Below are positions 1-9,043 of a stretch of 64,000 nt of DNA, piece after piece (the first letter of the stretch is position 1; each line of letters starts with the position of its first letter). Source of the stretch: Meiothermus sp. Pnk-1 (lineage in GTDB: Bacteria; Deinococcota; Deinococci; Deinococcales; Thermaceae); the NCBI RefSeq assembly GCF_003226535.1, contig NZ_QKOB01000011.1:1-64000 (forward strand). Reading direction: 5' to 3'. The translations under genes were made by a program, and so were the position numbers. A model generated the notes under the pieces. It ran no database searches. It had not been told where the DNA came from and worked only from the letters and a program-made list of their open reading frames with translations.

Positions 1-129
1 CATCATCAGCCGCTGGATCTGTTTGCCAAACTCAATCACCAGCAACTCCTGCTCGGCTATATTCTTCCCCTCTCCCAGCCGCTCGTACTCATCCACCAAC
101 TGATGCATCCGTTCCCGTATTTCGCTCAT
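1..129 (-). CDS. N-terminal fragment of an unidentified protein, cut by the window edge
   Basis: An open frame starts at an ATG (127-129) and runs off the left edge, giving 43 residues. The visible part is charged and helical (SEIRERMHQLVDEYERL, then an FGKQIQRLMM stretch). Helical starts of this kind occur in some transposases, but this is only a resemblance. No inverted repeat or second element end can be checked because the rest lies outside the window. I do not recognise the gene. Confidence 0.45.
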   Translation of the reverse strand, partial: MSEIRERMHQLVDEYERLGEGKNIAEQELLVIEFGKQIQRLMM

Positions 130-683
130 TCCAACAGTTTAGGCTGTTTGCCTATTTTCAGGACACACCCGGGGGGCGTTAAATGGCCGTTACGGCTTTA
201 GGGGGTTGTGGGGGAGGGAATCGCCGTCTCCGGCGGCATGCTCGTTTTGGGGACAGGGGACGGCGTGTTGGGTAGCCAACCCTCGTTCTCCGAACGACGC
301 TTCTTTCGCCGCGAAGCGGGGCGAGACCTCGTGCCGCGCCGTTCGAGGGGTCGTCACGGTACAACAAGCTATCGGTCGAGGTGAAAGCGATTCGAGGGGG
401 CCTCAGCTTCCAAGAAAGCCCCCGGCCGGTTCTGGCCGCCAAGCCCCCGGACCGCCCCCGCCTCTGGGGTTGGGGTTCGTTCCTTGCGGGAGCGGCGGCT
501 TTGGGAGGGTCGGGACCGCGTCGGAGTCAGGGGGTTACGCGTACAATAGGTGAGGGCCAACAACACCATCACCAGCAGCACCGAAACCCAGGAAGTCTCC
601 ATACCCCACTCCACCCTTAAGGCCAGTGTAGAGAGGAGGGGGTTAAAAAGGCGTTACAAATAACCGGGGCCAGAAGAGGATGT
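130..683. other. 554-bp gap without a convincing gene; small consecutive hairpins at 267-315
   Basis: No frame here has coding character that I trust. The best small candidate is a minus-strand frame at 369-614 whose start is hydrophobic, but the rest is Arg/Pro-rich and looks like shadow coding. Positions 267-315 contain three successive short stems: GTTGG/CCAAC at 267-280, TCGTTC/GAACGA at 283-297, and TTCG/CGAA around 305-315. A CCGTTACGG 9-mer lies at 187-195; its reverse complement recurs at 35620-35628. Confidence 0.5.
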
Positions 684-1388
684 CTAGCCGGCTCTGCCGG
701 GGATTTCCGGGTTGGGCCGGGTCTCCTCCACCTGGATGAGCCGCCCGTCCCGCAGATAGAGCACACGTTCGGCTTTCCGGGCCAGCTCGAGGTCGTGCGT
801 CACCAGGATCACCGTGCGGCCCTGGCGGGCCTGCGCGCTGAGCAGTTCCACCACCTTGGTTCCTGAGCCAGAGTCCAGGTTCCCGGTGGGCTCGTCGGCA
901 AAGAGGATCGGCGGGTTAAGGGCCAGCGCGCGGGCGATGGCCACGCGTTGCTGCTCACCGCCAGAGAGCTTATTGGGCAGGTGATGGGCCCGTCTTTCCA
1001 GTCCCACGCTGGCCAGAAGAGCCGCGGCGCGGGATTTGCGCTCGCGCTGAGGGATTCCCGCCAGCATCATCGGGAAGGCCACGTTCTCCCAGGCGGTGAG
1101 GGTCGGCACCAGGTTCCACTGCTGGAACACGAAGCCCATGTGCTTGAGCCGTACTTCCGAGCGGGCATCCTCGGAGAGCCTCGAGAGCACCGTGCCGTCT
1201 AAGCGCACCCCGCCCTCGGTGGGCACGTCGAAGCCCGCCAGCAGGTTCAAAAGCGTGGTCTTGCCCGAGCCCGAAGGCCCCACGATGGCGGTGAGGCCGG
1301 TGGGAAAGCGAAAGCTGAAATGATCCACCGCCACCACGTCGATCTCTCCTTGGTGGTAGCGTTTGTGTAGCTGGACGGCTTCTAGCAT
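684..1388 (-). CDS. ABC transporter ATP-binding protein, MacB/LolD type
   Basis: This 234-residue ATPase powers the permease encoded just upstream (1455-2594). All nucleotide-binding motifs are present: Walker [10 protein letters not shown], signature [15 protein letters not shown], Walker B with [12 protein letters not shown], and a switch His in VTHD. The DEPTGNLD form is typical of the LolD/MacB/FtsE branch, which works with FtsX-like permeases. I chose the ATG at 1386-1388 ([11 protein letters not shown]) because the family begins there; the frame stays open about 15 codons further upstream without family similarity. The substrate is unknown; lipoprotein release, peptide or antibiotic export are the usual options. 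Confidence 0.9.
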   Translation of the reverse strand: MLEAVQLHKRYHQGEIDVVAVDHFSFRFPTGLTAIVGPSGSGKTTLLNLLAGFDVPTEGGVRLDGTVLSRLSEDARSEVRLKHMGFVFQQWNLVPTLTAWENVAFPMMLAGIPQRERKSRAAALLASVGLERRAHHLPNKLSGGEQQRVAIARALALNPPILFADEPTGNLDSGSGTKVVELLSAQARQGRTVILVTHDLELARKAERVLYLRDGRLIQVEETRPNPEIPGRAG

Positions 1389-1454
1389 AGGTTCTCGTCC
1401 GCGAAGGCCGCTTGATGGGCTGAGGGGTAGCATACTACCGATGGGCCTCCGGGA

Positions 1455-2594
1455 CTAAATGCGCCCCAGTGCCTCCACCACCGGGATGCGGCTGGCGGTA
1501 CGGGCCGGGAGAAACCCGGCCAGCAAGCCCAACACTACCGCGACCAGCATAGCGAATAGCGCAAGCCGGAAGGTCACTGCGGAGAGGGCCAGGCCCACCT
1601 CGCGCACCGTGTACCAGTTGACCGCCGCAGAGGCCAGCCCACCCAGCCCTAGCCCCACCAGCCCACCCGCCAGCCCTAGCCACAGGGCTTCTAAAAGCAC
1701 CAGGCCGAAGATAAATCCCCGCTTAGCTCCCAGAGCCCGCATCAGGCCGAACTCGCGGATGCGCTCGTAGACCGACATCATCACCGTGTTGGCCACCAAC
1801 AGCCCGCCCACCACCAACGCCACCAGGCTGATGCCGAAGCGCACCAGGTCGGAGATCCGCACCGCCCGCTCGGCAAAGCGCAGCACGTCGCCGGTGGTCT
1901 GGGCGCTCACGCCGGGGATGCGTTCCTGAATGGCCTTGGCCACCTCCTCGGCCTTGCTGCCTTCGTGCAGAGAGAGCGCGATCGCGGTGTAGTTTGGGGT
2001 GTCGAGGGCCGCGCGTACGGCGCTCGCCGGTACGTAGATCACGTTGTCAGAAAGACCGCCGACGGGCTGCAAGATGCCCTCTACCCGGAGCGAGACACGG
2101 GGGGAGAGGCGCAGGGTCTTGCCGAGGGTGAGGCGGTTGCGCTCGGCGATCCGGCTGCCCACCACCGCGCCCCGGGGGCTGGGAGTGAGCGCCCCCTGGC
2201 GTACCGTCAAATGGGGATAGAGGGTTTTGGGGCTGACGCCGTCGGGGAGCCCCTGGAAGATAAAGGTACTCTGGGGGTCGAAGCCCCCTCGGGTGAGCAC
2301 CACGTAGGGGATCGCCCGAACAATGCCCAACTCGCCCGCCAAGCCCTCGAGCTTCCGCACCGTGTCGGGGCCTAGCTCGGGGTAGCCGGGGCTGAAGGCC
2401 TCGACCCCCTCAGGGAGCACCAGGATGGCCGGGCCGACGCTGGAGAGTTCGGAGCTCAGCGCCCGGCGCAGACCTTCACCAAAGGATAGAAAGAGCACCA
2501 TCGAGGCCGTCGAGACCACGATCCCCAGCAGGGTCAGGATGCTGCGGACGGGCCGGGCCCGCAGGTTTCGGTAGACCAGGGCGAGGACTTCCAT
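1455..2594 (-). CDS. ABC transporter permease, FtsX/MacB family
   Basis: This 379-residue inner-membrane permease starts with one membrane segment (about residues 15-40), followed by a large extracytoplasmic MacB-PCD-like domain and three C-terminal membrane segments (about 265-375). That is the usual FtsX/LolCE/MacB layout. It lies 66 nt upstream of its partner ATPase on the same strand, so the two probably form an export unit. The start codon is preceded, at exactly 6 nt, by TATCCT (2606-2601 on the minus strand) and by no strong Shine-Dalgarno site, so the mRNA may be leaderless. The substrate cannot be read from the sequence. Confidence 0.88.
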   Translation of the reverse strand: MEVLALVYRNLRARPVRSILTLLGIVVSTASMVLFLSFGEGLRRALSSELSSVGPAILVLPEGVEAFSPGYPELGPDTVRKLEGLAGELGIVRAIPYVVLTRGGFDPQSTFIFQGLPDGVSPKTLYPHLTVRQGALTPSPRGAVVGSRIAERNRLTLGKTLRLSPRVSLRVEGILQPVGGLSDNVIYVPASAVRAALDTPNYTAIALSLHEGSKAEEVAKAIQERIPGVSAQTTGDVLRFAERAVRISDLVRFGISLVALVVGGLLVANTVMMSVYERIREFGLMRALGAKRGFIFGLVLLEALWLGLAGGLVGLGLGGLASAAVNWYTVREVGLALSAVTFRLALFAMLVAVVLGLLAGFLPARTASRIPVVEALGRI

Positions 2595-2600
2595 CCCCTA

Positions 2601-2606
2601 AGGATA
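2601..2606 (-). promoter_or_regulatory. Candidate -10 box (TATCCT) for the ABC export pair
   Basis: TATCCT fits TAnnnT and ends 6 nt before the ATG of the permease. This is the spacing expected when transcription starts at or next to the start codon. No clear -35 box is seen. Confidence 0.5.
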
Positions 2607-2647
2607 CCCGCTGAATCCCGGCAGACGTTGGGCTAGGCTAAGGAGCC

Positions 2648-2965
2648 GTGAGCGCTGAGGTTTTCCCGTCCAGCTTTTGGCGCCTCGAATGCACCCTTTG
2701 CGGGGCCTGCTGTGCTGCGCCGGACATCTCTGCCTTGCGCAAGCCCCTGGGGGTTCCTTGTCAGCACCTGGACTCGAGCTGCCGGTGCACCATCTACGTC
2801 GATCGCCCCCAGGTCTGCCGCAGCTATACCCCGGACTGGGTCTGCGGCGAGGTGGCCCCGCTACCGACCCTCGCCGAGCGAGTCCGGCGCTACTTGGAGA
2901 TCTACGGGCTCGAGTGCGCGGCCAGAAAGCTTGCCACTTCGGCCTCTGTGGGGAGCGAGGGCTGA
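2648..2965 (+). CDS. YkgJ-family cysteine cluster protein
   Basis: This 105-residue protein begins at a GTG. It carries the Cys pattern of the YkgJ/UPF0153 family: C-x2-C-x3-CC near residues 16-23 (CTLCGACC), then SCRCTIY and RPQVCR. These Cys residues are thought to bind Zn or Fe; the biochemical role is unknown. A GGAG element lies just upstream of the GTG, and a TAGGCT box lies 8 nt before it. The 3' end overlaps the convergent ribokinase gene by 64 bp. Confidence 0.85.
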   Translation: MSAEVFPSSFWRLECTLCGACCAAPDISALRKPLGVPCQHLDSSCRCTIYVDRPQVCRSYTPDWVCGEVAPLPTLAERVRRYLEIYGLECAARKLATSASVGSEG

Positions 2966-3819
2966 GCCCCTTCCTGGGTCGTCGCCAGGGCTCCGGCGGC
3001 GCTGGCCCAGCGCAGGGCGGGGGCTAGGGCTTCTCCCTTGGCCAACCGGCTGGCTAGCATCCCCACGAAGGCATCCCCGGCCGCCGTCGTATCCACCGGC
3101 TGGACCGGGAAGGCCGGGACGTAGCCTTGCCCGCTGGAATCCGCCCAGACACAGCCCTCTGCCCCCAGGGTGATGACCGCGCTGGAGACCCGCTGGCACA
3201 AACCCTGCGCTGCCGCCAAAGCCCCCTCGAGGCCCTCCGGCGCTTTTCGCCCCAGCACCACCCCCGCCTCGAACTCGTTGACCACCAGCAGGTTCACGTC
3301 GCGGAGTTCGTCGGCGGTGAGGTTTCGCGCCGGGGCCGCGTTCAGGATTACCTGCGCCCCGGCTTCCCGGCCCCGGCGGGCCGCCTCGAGCGCGGTGGGA
3401 AGGGGGACCTCGAGCTGCAAAAGCACCACTTTCGCGCCTTGGAACGCCTCGGCGTTCAGGTCTTCCGGCAAGAGCCGATAGTTGCTCCCCGGCGCCACGA
3501 TGATGCTGTTTTGCCCTTGGGCGTTCACCGCGATGAAGGCGACCCCGCTAGGGCCTTCCATGCGCTTGATCCAACGGGTGTCTATCCCGTCTTGGGCGAG
3601 CCCCTCCAAAAGCTGTGCGCCGAAGCCGTCGCTGCCCAAGCATCCGACCATCCGCACCGAACCGCCTGCTCGGGCCGCCGCCACTGCCTGGTTGGCTCCT
3701 TTCCCGCCGGGGAAGGTCTGGTAATCCGAGCCCAGCAGGGTCTCGCCGGGGAGGGGGTGGCGCTCGAGGTGCACCACCAAGTCCATGTTGATGCTGCCCA
3801 CCACGATGATGTCTGGCAC
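2902..3819 (-). CDS. rbsK: Ribokinase (PfkB family)
   Basis: The 305-residue protein phosphorylates D-ribose to ribose 5-phosphate with ATP. It has the PfkB signature 1 (PGGKGANQAVAAARAGG, about residues 37-53) and the C-terminal signature DTTAAGD (243-249), with Asp249 as catalytic base. The family more often has GAGD at that place. The length matches bacterial ribokinases. The start is a GTG (3819-3817) preceded at exactly 6 nt by TAGTTT, suggesting a leaderless transcript. No ribose transporter or LacI-type regulator is next to it, so another PfkB sugar kinase cannot be excluded. Confidence 0.85.
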   Translation of the reverse strand: MPDIIVVGSINMDLVVHLERHPLPGETLLGSDYQTFPGGKGANQAVAAARAGGSVRMVGCLGSDGFGAQLLEGLAQDGIDTRWIKRMEGPSGVAFIAVNAQGQNSIIVAPGSNYRLLPEDLNAEAFQGAKVVLLQLEVPLPTALEAARRGREAGAQVILNAAPARNLTADELRDVNLLVVNEFEAGVVLGRKAPEGLEGALAAAQGLCQRVSSAVITLGAEGCVWADSSGQGYVPAFPVQPVDTTAAGDAFVGMLASRLAKGEALAPALRWASAAGALATTQEGAQPSLPTEAEVASFLAAHSSP

Positions 3820-3825
3820 GTCTAC

Positions 3826-3831
3826 AAACTA
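3826..3831 (-). promoter_or_regulatory. Candidate -10 box (TAGTTT) for ribokinase
   Basis: The hexamer ends 6 nt before the GTG start of the ribokinase gene. There is no Shine-Dalgarno sequence in the gap, in line with leaderless expression. Confidence 0.45.
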
Positions 3832-3989
3832 CCACGCGGCTAAGAAGGAAGCCTGATACTCATGAGGTTGGTGCAACTGAGTTCCCTCCCACTGATTTGG
3901 GGCCCCCATGGAAGACGCTTTATCGATCCAGGAGAGAAAAAAATCGCCTTCCGCCTTCCACAACAAGCCTAAGTTGAGAAGTGGGGTAC

Positions 3990-5102
3990 TTAGTGCACCC
4001 CGGCCTCGGTGATGGCTGCCGCCGAGTTGAGGGCGAAGCGCACGTTGCCACGGAACTCGTTGAGGTTGGTAGCGTTGACGTAGGTCATGGCGCTTTGTAG
4101 ACCCTCGCGCAGCCTCGAGACCGCCTCTCGCGCGTCTTTGTGAAAAGCCCGCAGGGTCTGCGAGGAGCCCTCGATGTAGTTGCGCTTCTCGGTCACCAGC
4201 GAGGAGGCCATGCCGAAGAGCAACACCCCCTCGAGGTGACCGTCCTTTTTGATCAGCACCTCGTCTTCGAAAGACCCCGAGGCGAAGAACTTGCCCATCA
4301 TCACCCCTTCGCTATAGGCCAGGGCCTTCACGAAGTCGCCCGAGGCATTCACCCCGCCGTCGGCGATGATCTGGGCGTCGGTGTAACCGGCGTGGTTGCG
4401 GAAGCGGTAGATCTCCTCGAGCAACGAGAGTTGCCCCACTCCCACCCCGGTGTTGATCCGCGTCGTGCAGACCGAGCCTGGCCCCACCCCCACCTTGATG
4501 GCGAAGTGCTTGAACCCCGAGAGCTTCATCAACCAGTAGGCATAGGCAAAGCCCTCGATGCTGCCCACATTCCCTAAGATGATCCCGCTTTCTACGCCTT
4601 GCGAGCGGATTTTAGCCAGCACCGGCAACACTGCCGCGTTGGCCCCGTGGGCGATATCAATAGAGGCGAAAGCCAAGTTGGGCTGCTGGAACAGCTCGTG
4701 TAGAAAGGCTTCGTCTTCGTGGATGCCGAGGGCCGCTCCGACCAAGGCCGGGGCGCTGGCTTTGACGTCCTGAATGCGCTCTATATCGGAAAGGCCCACC
4801 CTGGGCAGGATGTGGATTCCGCCGTTTCCTCCGTCCCACACGTCTCGGGCGAACCTCGAGCGCATCATGCTCATGGAGGCGCCGAAGGCCGGGAAGATCT
4901 CCTGGGGGCCGCGCAGGGTGTAAAAAAGCTGCCGGGTGTTTACCTGACTGCGCGAGATGGGGCGAGTGAGAAAGGTGGGGATGATGGACTTGTCGGCGAA
5001 GGTGTAATAGGTCTCGAGGCGGGGGAAGGGATAGCTGGCGATGGCGGTCTGGGCCTGCTCGAGGGCCTGGTGCGACAGCTGATCCAGCGCGGTTGTATCC
5101 AC
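3990..5102 (-). CDS. guaC: GMP reductase (IMPDH/GMPR family)
   Basis: This 370-residue TIM-barrel enzyme lacks CBS domains, so it is too short for a normal IMP dehydrogenase. The loop GVGPGSVCTTR places the catalytic Cys at 212. The following INTGVG matches the GMP-reductase form (TGVG) rather than the IMPDH form (AGVG). A GMP reductase converts GMP to IMP with NADPH in purine salvage. The start is a GTG at 5102-5100, preceded at 8 nt by TACAAT on the minus strand. It is divergent from the Uma2 gene across about 50 bp. The general family is certain; the exact reaction is inferred from the motif. Confidence 0.82.
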   Translation of the reverse strand: MDTTALDQLSHQALEQAQTAIASYPFPRLETYYTFADKSIIPTFLTRPISRSQVNTRQLFYTLRGPQEIFPAFGASMSMMRSRFARDVWDGGNGGIHILPRVGLSDIERIQDVKASAPALVGAALGIHEDEAFLHELFQQPNLAFASIDIAHGANAAVLPVLAKIRSQGVESGIILGNVGSIEGFAYAYWLMKLSGFKHFAIKVGVGPGSVCTTRINTGVGVGQLSLLEEIYRFRNHAGYTDAQIIADGGVNASGDFVKALAYSEGVMMGKFFASGSFEDEVLIKKDGHLEGVLLFGMASSLVTEKRNYIEGSSQTLRAFHKDAREAVSRLREGLQSAMTYVNATNLNEFRGNVRFALNSAAAITEAGVH

Positions 5103-5110
5103 GAACCGTC

Positions 5111-5148
5111 ATTGTAGCTCAGATAACCGACGAGCGTCTATGTATCAT
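5111..5148. promoter_or_regulatory. Back-to-back promoters between guaC and the Uma2 gene
   Basis: TACAAT (5116-5111, minus) ends 8 nt before the guaC GTG. TATCAT (5143-5148, plus) ends 6 nt before the ATG at 5155. Both fit TAnnnT -10 boxes of leaderless genes. Good -35 boxes are not seen. Confidence 0.45.
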
Positions 5149-5154
5149 GGGTTT

Positions 5155-5721
5155 ATGGTCACGCTCGAGCATCAGATCGTCGCCCCGCAGAAAAAGCGGT
5201 GGACAGTGGATGAGCTGTTGGCGATGGAAAAGGCGGGCCTGCTCGACCCTGAAAAGCGCATCGAACTCCTGGATGGCGAGGTGTACGAGATGCCCCCCAC
5301 TAGTGAAGGCCATGCCAGTAGCGTAGACTGGCTGGTTCGTTTATTCCTCAAGCAATTCGATGAGCGGGCGGTGGTGCGAAGCCAGAATCCTATACGCCTC
5401 GATGATGAAGACCTTCCCCTACCGGACTTGGCTCTTCTGGAATGGAAAGAAGATTTTTATCGTCAGGGGCACCCCAGACCGGAAAACGTTTATTTGGTGG
5501 TCGAGGTCTCGGATGCCACCCTTTGGTTTGACCGAAGCAGCAAGCTCAAACGTTATGCCAAAGCTGGGCTTCGTGAGGTCTGGATCGTCAACCTCAAAGA
5601 CCGGCAGACCGAGGTTTTCCGCGACCCCTCGGGCGAAGAGTACCTGACCCGTTTTGTGGTCAAGCCAGGAGAATCGGTAGCACCGCTGGCCTTCCCCGAT
5701 GATCCGATCCCCCCGCTGTAA
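5155..5721 (+). CDS. Uma2-family (DUF820) restriction-endonuclease-fold protein
   Basis: The 188-residue protein belongs to the Uma2/DUF820 family with a PD-(D/E)xK nuclease fold. Visible family elements are RIELLDGEVYEM near residues 35-46, LPDLALLEW in the middle and YLVVEVSDATLWFDR followed by KLKRYAKAGLREVWIV. These supply the Glu, Asp, E-V-S and Lys positions of the fold. The biological role is unknown; such genes are scattered as single copies in thermophiles and cyanobacteria. I chose the ATG at 5155 over the ATG at 5140 because TATCAT lies exactly 6 nt before it. Confidence 0.85.
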   Translation: MVTLEHQIVAPQKKRWTVDELLAMEKAGLLDPEKRIELLDGEVYEMPPTSEGHASSVDWLVRLFLKQFDERAVVRSQNPIRLDDEDLPLPDLALLEWKEDFYRQGHPRPENVYLVVEVSDATLWFDRSSKLKRYAKAGLREVWIVNLKDRQTEVFRDPSGEEYLTRFVVKPGESVAPLAFPDDPIPPL

Positions 5722-5801
5722 GGTTTTTTTCGCCTTTACATCTGCATAAAGCCCTTGTATATTCAAATCCAGATGCGACGCCCTGCTCGAGCTACCCGCT
5801 G

Positions 5802-5830
5802 AGGGCACCCTTTCTAAGGAAAGGGGCCCT
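5802..5830 (+). promoter_or_regulatory. Hairpin in the leader region of alaS
   Basis: CCCTTTC (5808-5814) pairs with GAAAGGG (5819-5825) around a TAAG loop. An outer AGGG/CCCT (5802-5805 with 5827-5830) extends it across a small internal loop. No T-run follows directly, so it is more likely a leader structure or a weak terminator of the Uma2 gene than a strong terminator. Confidence 0.45.
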
Positions 5831-5889
5831 TAGGGTTTGCGAGGGTGGGGTTCGTTTTTTATGCTGTTGGGGCTTGAAAGGAACCTGTC

Positions 5890-8559
5890 ATGTACATGAC
5901 GACCGCCGAAATCCGTGAGAAATACCTACAGTTCTTCCAGTCGAAGGGCCATCTTCGGCTTCCCTCCTTCAGCGTCATCCCCCAGGACGACCCCTCGCTG
6001 TTGTTCATCAACGCGGGCATGACCCCACTTAAACCCTACTTTCTGGGTAAAACCCCGATCTTTCACACCCCCGAGGGCGAGAAGGTCTCTTACCGGGTGA
6101 CCACTTGCCAGAAGTGCGTGCGCACCGGCGACATAGAAAACGTAGGCCGTACCAACCGGCACCAGACGGTCTTCGAGATGCTAGGAAACTTCAGCTTCGG
6201 GGACTACTTCAAGAAAGAGGCGATCCTCTGGGCCTGGGAGTTCCTGACCGATAAGCGGTGGTTGGGCCTCGAGCCGGAGCGCATCTATGTGACTATCTAC
6301 GAGGAGGACGACGAGGCGTTTGAGTACTGGACCCAAGACGTCGGGTTGCCGCCGGAGCGCCTGCACCGCTTTGGTGCCGATGAGAATTTCTGGCCCGCCG
6401 ACGCTCCCAGCAAAGGCCCCAACGGGCCCTGCGGGCCGTGCTCGGAGATCTACTACGACCGGGGGCCGGAGTTTGGCGCGGATACCTGGGCCGATTACTA
6501 CCAGACCCGCGAGAGCAACCGCTTCGTGGAGATTTGGAACCTGGTTTTCCCTCAGTACGACCGCAAGGACGGCGGGGTGCTTGAGCCTTTGCCCAAGCCC
6601 AACATCGACACCGGGATGGGCCTGGCGCGGGTGGCGATGGTCTTGCAGGGCGTGACCGACTTCTACGAGACCGACGAGTTCCAGCCGCTCATCGGGCGGG
6701 TCGTCGAGCTAAGCGGGGTGAGCTACGAGGGGCCTGCCTCGGTGGCCCACCGGGTTATCGCCGAGCACGCCCGCGCGGTGAGCTTTATCCTCTCGGACGG
6801 CGTCACCTTCTCCAACACCGGGCGCGGCTACGTGGTGCGCCGCCTGCTGCGCCGGGCGGTGCGGTATGGCTACTTGCTGGGCCTGCGCGAGGCGTTCATG
6901 TACAAGCTGGCCGAGACCGTGGCCGAAGTGATGGGGGGGGTGTACCCTGAGCTAAGGGAAAACCTCGAGAGCGTGCAGCGGCAGATCCGGTTGGAGGAGG
7001 AGCGCTTCTTCGAGACCCTCGAGCAGGGCGTGGAGCGCTTGGATGCTTTGCTGTCGGGGCTCGAGCCCGGCGATACCCTCTCCGGCGAGGAGGCTTTCCG
7101 GCTGTACGACACCTACGGTTTTCCCTTGGACCTCACCCTCGAGATCGCCGACGAGCGCGGGGTCAAGGTGGACACCGAGGGCTTCGAGCGGGCCCTCGAG
7201 CAGGCTCAGGAACTCGCTCGACAGCGCGCGGCCTTCGACAAGGACGTGTTCAAACGGCCCAACGAAGCCCTGCTGGCGTTGGCCAAGGACTATGGCGGTA
7301 CCGTTTTCGTGGGCTACGAGCGCACCGAGGAGACCGCCCAGGTCAAGCTCTTGTTGGCAGGGAATCAGTCCCTCGACGAGGCCCCCGCCGGGACCGAAGT
7401 GCAGGTGGTGCTCGACCGGACCCCCTTTTACGCCGAGGGCGGCGGTCAGGTGGGCGACTCGGGGGTGTTGGAGTGGGCTGGGGGCTGGGCCAAGGTTTCC
7501 ACCACCCAGAAAAACCCCGACGGCATCTACCTCCACTTGGCTAAGGTAGAGGAAGGGACTCTCAAAGCGGGTACCACCGTGCGGGCTTTGGTAGACCCCC
7601 ACCGCCGCGATACCGAGAAGAACCACACCGCCACCCACCTCCTGCACGCCGCCTTGCGCGCGGTCTTGGGGGGCCATGTCCGCCAGGCGGGGAGCTACGT
7701 GGGGCCGGACCGGCTGCGCTTTGACTTCACCCACCCCGAGCCGGTGAGCCCACGGGAGCTGGCCCGGATCGAGCTGTTGGTGAACCGCTGGATCCAGGCC
7801 GATTTCCCGGTTAGCTACACTTACAAACCGCTCGAGGAGGCCAAAAGGGAAGGGGCCATGGCCCTATTCGGGGAGAAATACGCCGACGTGGTGCGGGTGG
7901 TGGCGGTGGAGGGCACGGTGGACAACATCTCCTCCAAGGAACTTTGCGGCGGTTGCCACGTGCGCCGCACGGGAGAGATCGGGGTGTTCGTGATCCGCTT
8001 CGAGGAGGCGGTCTCGGCGGGGGTGCGCCGGATCGAGGCGCTCACCGGCACCGGGGCCGTTCAGTACGTGCGGGAGAACCTGGGGTTGCTCCAGGGCCTG
8101 GCCCGCGAGTTCGGGGTGAACCCAGAGGGCTTGCCGGAGCGTTTGGGTAAGCTCCAAAGCGAGATAAAAGCCCGCGAAAAGGAGATCGAGCGGCTCCGGC
8201 GGGAACTGGCCCGGGCCCAGCTGGGCGGCGGGGCGGCCTCCGCGCTCAAAGAAGCGGGCGGCTACAAGTACTTGGCGGTACGGCTCGAGGGCCTCGAGGC
8301 CGGGGCTTTGCGCTCGGCTGCCGACGATCTGTTGGACAAGCACCGCGCCGACGTGGTGGCGGTGGGTTCGGGGCAGCACCTGGTCATCAAGCTTTCCAAG
8401 GAGGCCCAGGCCAAGGGGCTCGAGGCCGGGGCGGTGATGCAGCGGCTTACCGAGGCGGCGGGCGGGCGCGGGGGCGGCAAAGGGGCCTTGGCCCAGGGGG
8501 GCGGCTTCGACCTCGAGCGGGCTTTTGCCGCGCTGGAAGGGGCCCTGCGCTCACGCTGA
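5890..8559 (+). CDS. alaS: Alanyl-tRNA synthetase
   Basis: The 889-residue enzyme charges tRNA-Ala. It begins with the class II catalytic domain (MTTAEIREKYLQFF, then FINAGM and GNFSFGDYF). The tRNA-recognition region follows, then the editing domain with its zinc site: HTATHLLHAAL near residue 578 and CGGCHVRRTGEIG near 682. A C-terminal coiled-coil/DHHA1-like C-Ala domain ends the protein. Length and order are normal. AAAGGAA lies 7 nt before the ATG at 5890; a second ATG two codons later is also possible. It leads the common alaS-ruvX-mltG arrangement. Confidence 0.98.
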   Translation: MYMTTAEIREKYLQFFQSKGHLRLPSFSVIPQDDPSLLFINAGMTPLKPYFLGKTPIFHTPEGEKVSYRVTTCQKCVRTGDIENVGRTNRHQTVFEMLGNFSFGDYFKKEAILWAWEFLTDKRWLGLEPERIYVTIYEEDDEAFEYWTQDVGLPPERLHRFGADENFWPADAPSKGPNGPCGPCSEIYYDRGPEFGADTWADYYQTRESNRFVEIWNLVFPQYDRKDGGVLEPLPKPNIDTGMGLARVAMVLQGVTDFYETDEFQPLIGRVVELSGVSYEGPASVAHRVIAEHARAVSFILSDGVTFSNTGRGYVVRRLLRRAVRYGYLLGLREAFMYKLAETVAEVMGGVYPELRENLESVQRQIRLEEERFFETLEQGVERLDALLSGLEPGDTLSGEEAFRLYDTYGFPLDLTLEIADERGVKVDTEGFERALEQAQELARQRAAFDKDVFKRPNEALLALAKDYGGTVFVGYERTEETAQVKLLLAGNQSLDEAPAGTEVQVVLDRTPFYAEGGGQVGDSGVLEWAGGWAKVSTTQKNPDGIYLHLAKVEEGTLKAGTTVRALVDPHRRDTEKNHTATHLLHAALRAVLGGHVRQAGSYVGPDRLRFDFTHPEPVSPRELARIELLVNRWIQADFPVSYTYKPLEEAKREGAMALFGEKYADVVRVVAVEGTVDNISSKELCGGCHVRRTGEIGVFVIRFEEAVSAGVRRIEALTGTGAVQYVRENLGLLQGLAREFGVNPEGLPERLGKLQSEIKAREKEIERLRRELARAQLGGGAASALKEAGGYKYLAVRLEGLEAGALRSAADDLLDKHRADVVAVGSGQHLVIKLSKEAQAKGLEAGAVMQRLTEAAGGRGGGKGALAQGGGFDLERAFAALEGALRSR

Positions 8560-8611
8560 AGGGATGGGCCTTCAGCCTTGGCTCAGGTGAGTAGCCTAGG
8601 ATGGGTAAGTA

Positions 8612-9040
8612 ATGAAAGTAGCCGCTTTGGACGTAGGCGAGGCCCGCATCGGCCTGGCGGTGGGGGAGGTGGGCTCGCCCTGGGCTTTTGGGCGGGGTTA
8701 CTTGGTGCGCCGGACTCCGCAGGCCGACCTGCAAGCGTTACGGGAGTTCGCTTCGGGAGAGGGGGTGGACAAGTTCATCGTGGGCCTTCCTCTTCGCACC
8801 GATGGGAGTCCCAGCGCCCAGGCCGCTCGGGTGCTCGAGCTGGTGAGGGCCTTGCGGGAAGCTGGGCTCGAGGTCGAGACCCTCGACGAGCGCTTCACCA
8901 CCCAGCTGGGGGCCCGGCGGCTGGAGGCGGCGCCCCGGCGGGTGCGGCAGGAGAAGGGTAAGCTGGACGAAGCCGCTGCGGTGGCCTTGCTGGAGGGCTA
9001 CCTCTGCTTGCGGCGGGACGCCGTGAAGGGAGCGGGGTAG
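8612..9040 (+). CDS. ruvX: Putative pre-16S rRNA nuclease RuvX/YqgF
   Basis: This 142-residue RNase H-fold protein has the YqgF motifs: [14 protein letters not shown] at the start, [15 protein letters not shown] in the middle, and [13 protein letters not shown] followed by [15 protein letters not shown] at the end. These supply the conserved acidic residues. The E. coli homologue processes the 5' end of pre-16S rRNA; Holliday junction resolution was the older proposal. It lies 52 bp after alaS and 3 bp before mltG, so the three are probably co-transcribed. Confidence 0.93.
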   Translation: MKVAALDVGEARIGLAVGEVGSPWAFGRGYLVRRTPQADLQALREFASGEGVDKFIVGLPLRTDGSPSAQAARVLELVRALREAGLEVETLDERFTTQLGARRLEAAPRRVRQEKGKLDEAAAVALLEGYLCLRRDAVKGAG

Positions 9041-9043
9041 GGG

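Noticed and set aside
1-129. Call of a transposase at the left edge
   Set aside because: The helical start is only suggestive and no terminal repeats can be seen, so I left it unnamed.
369-614. 81-codon minus-strand frame with a hydrophobic start
   Set aside because: Only the first 22 residues look membrane-like; the rest is Arg/Pro-rich shadow sequence. Too weak to call.
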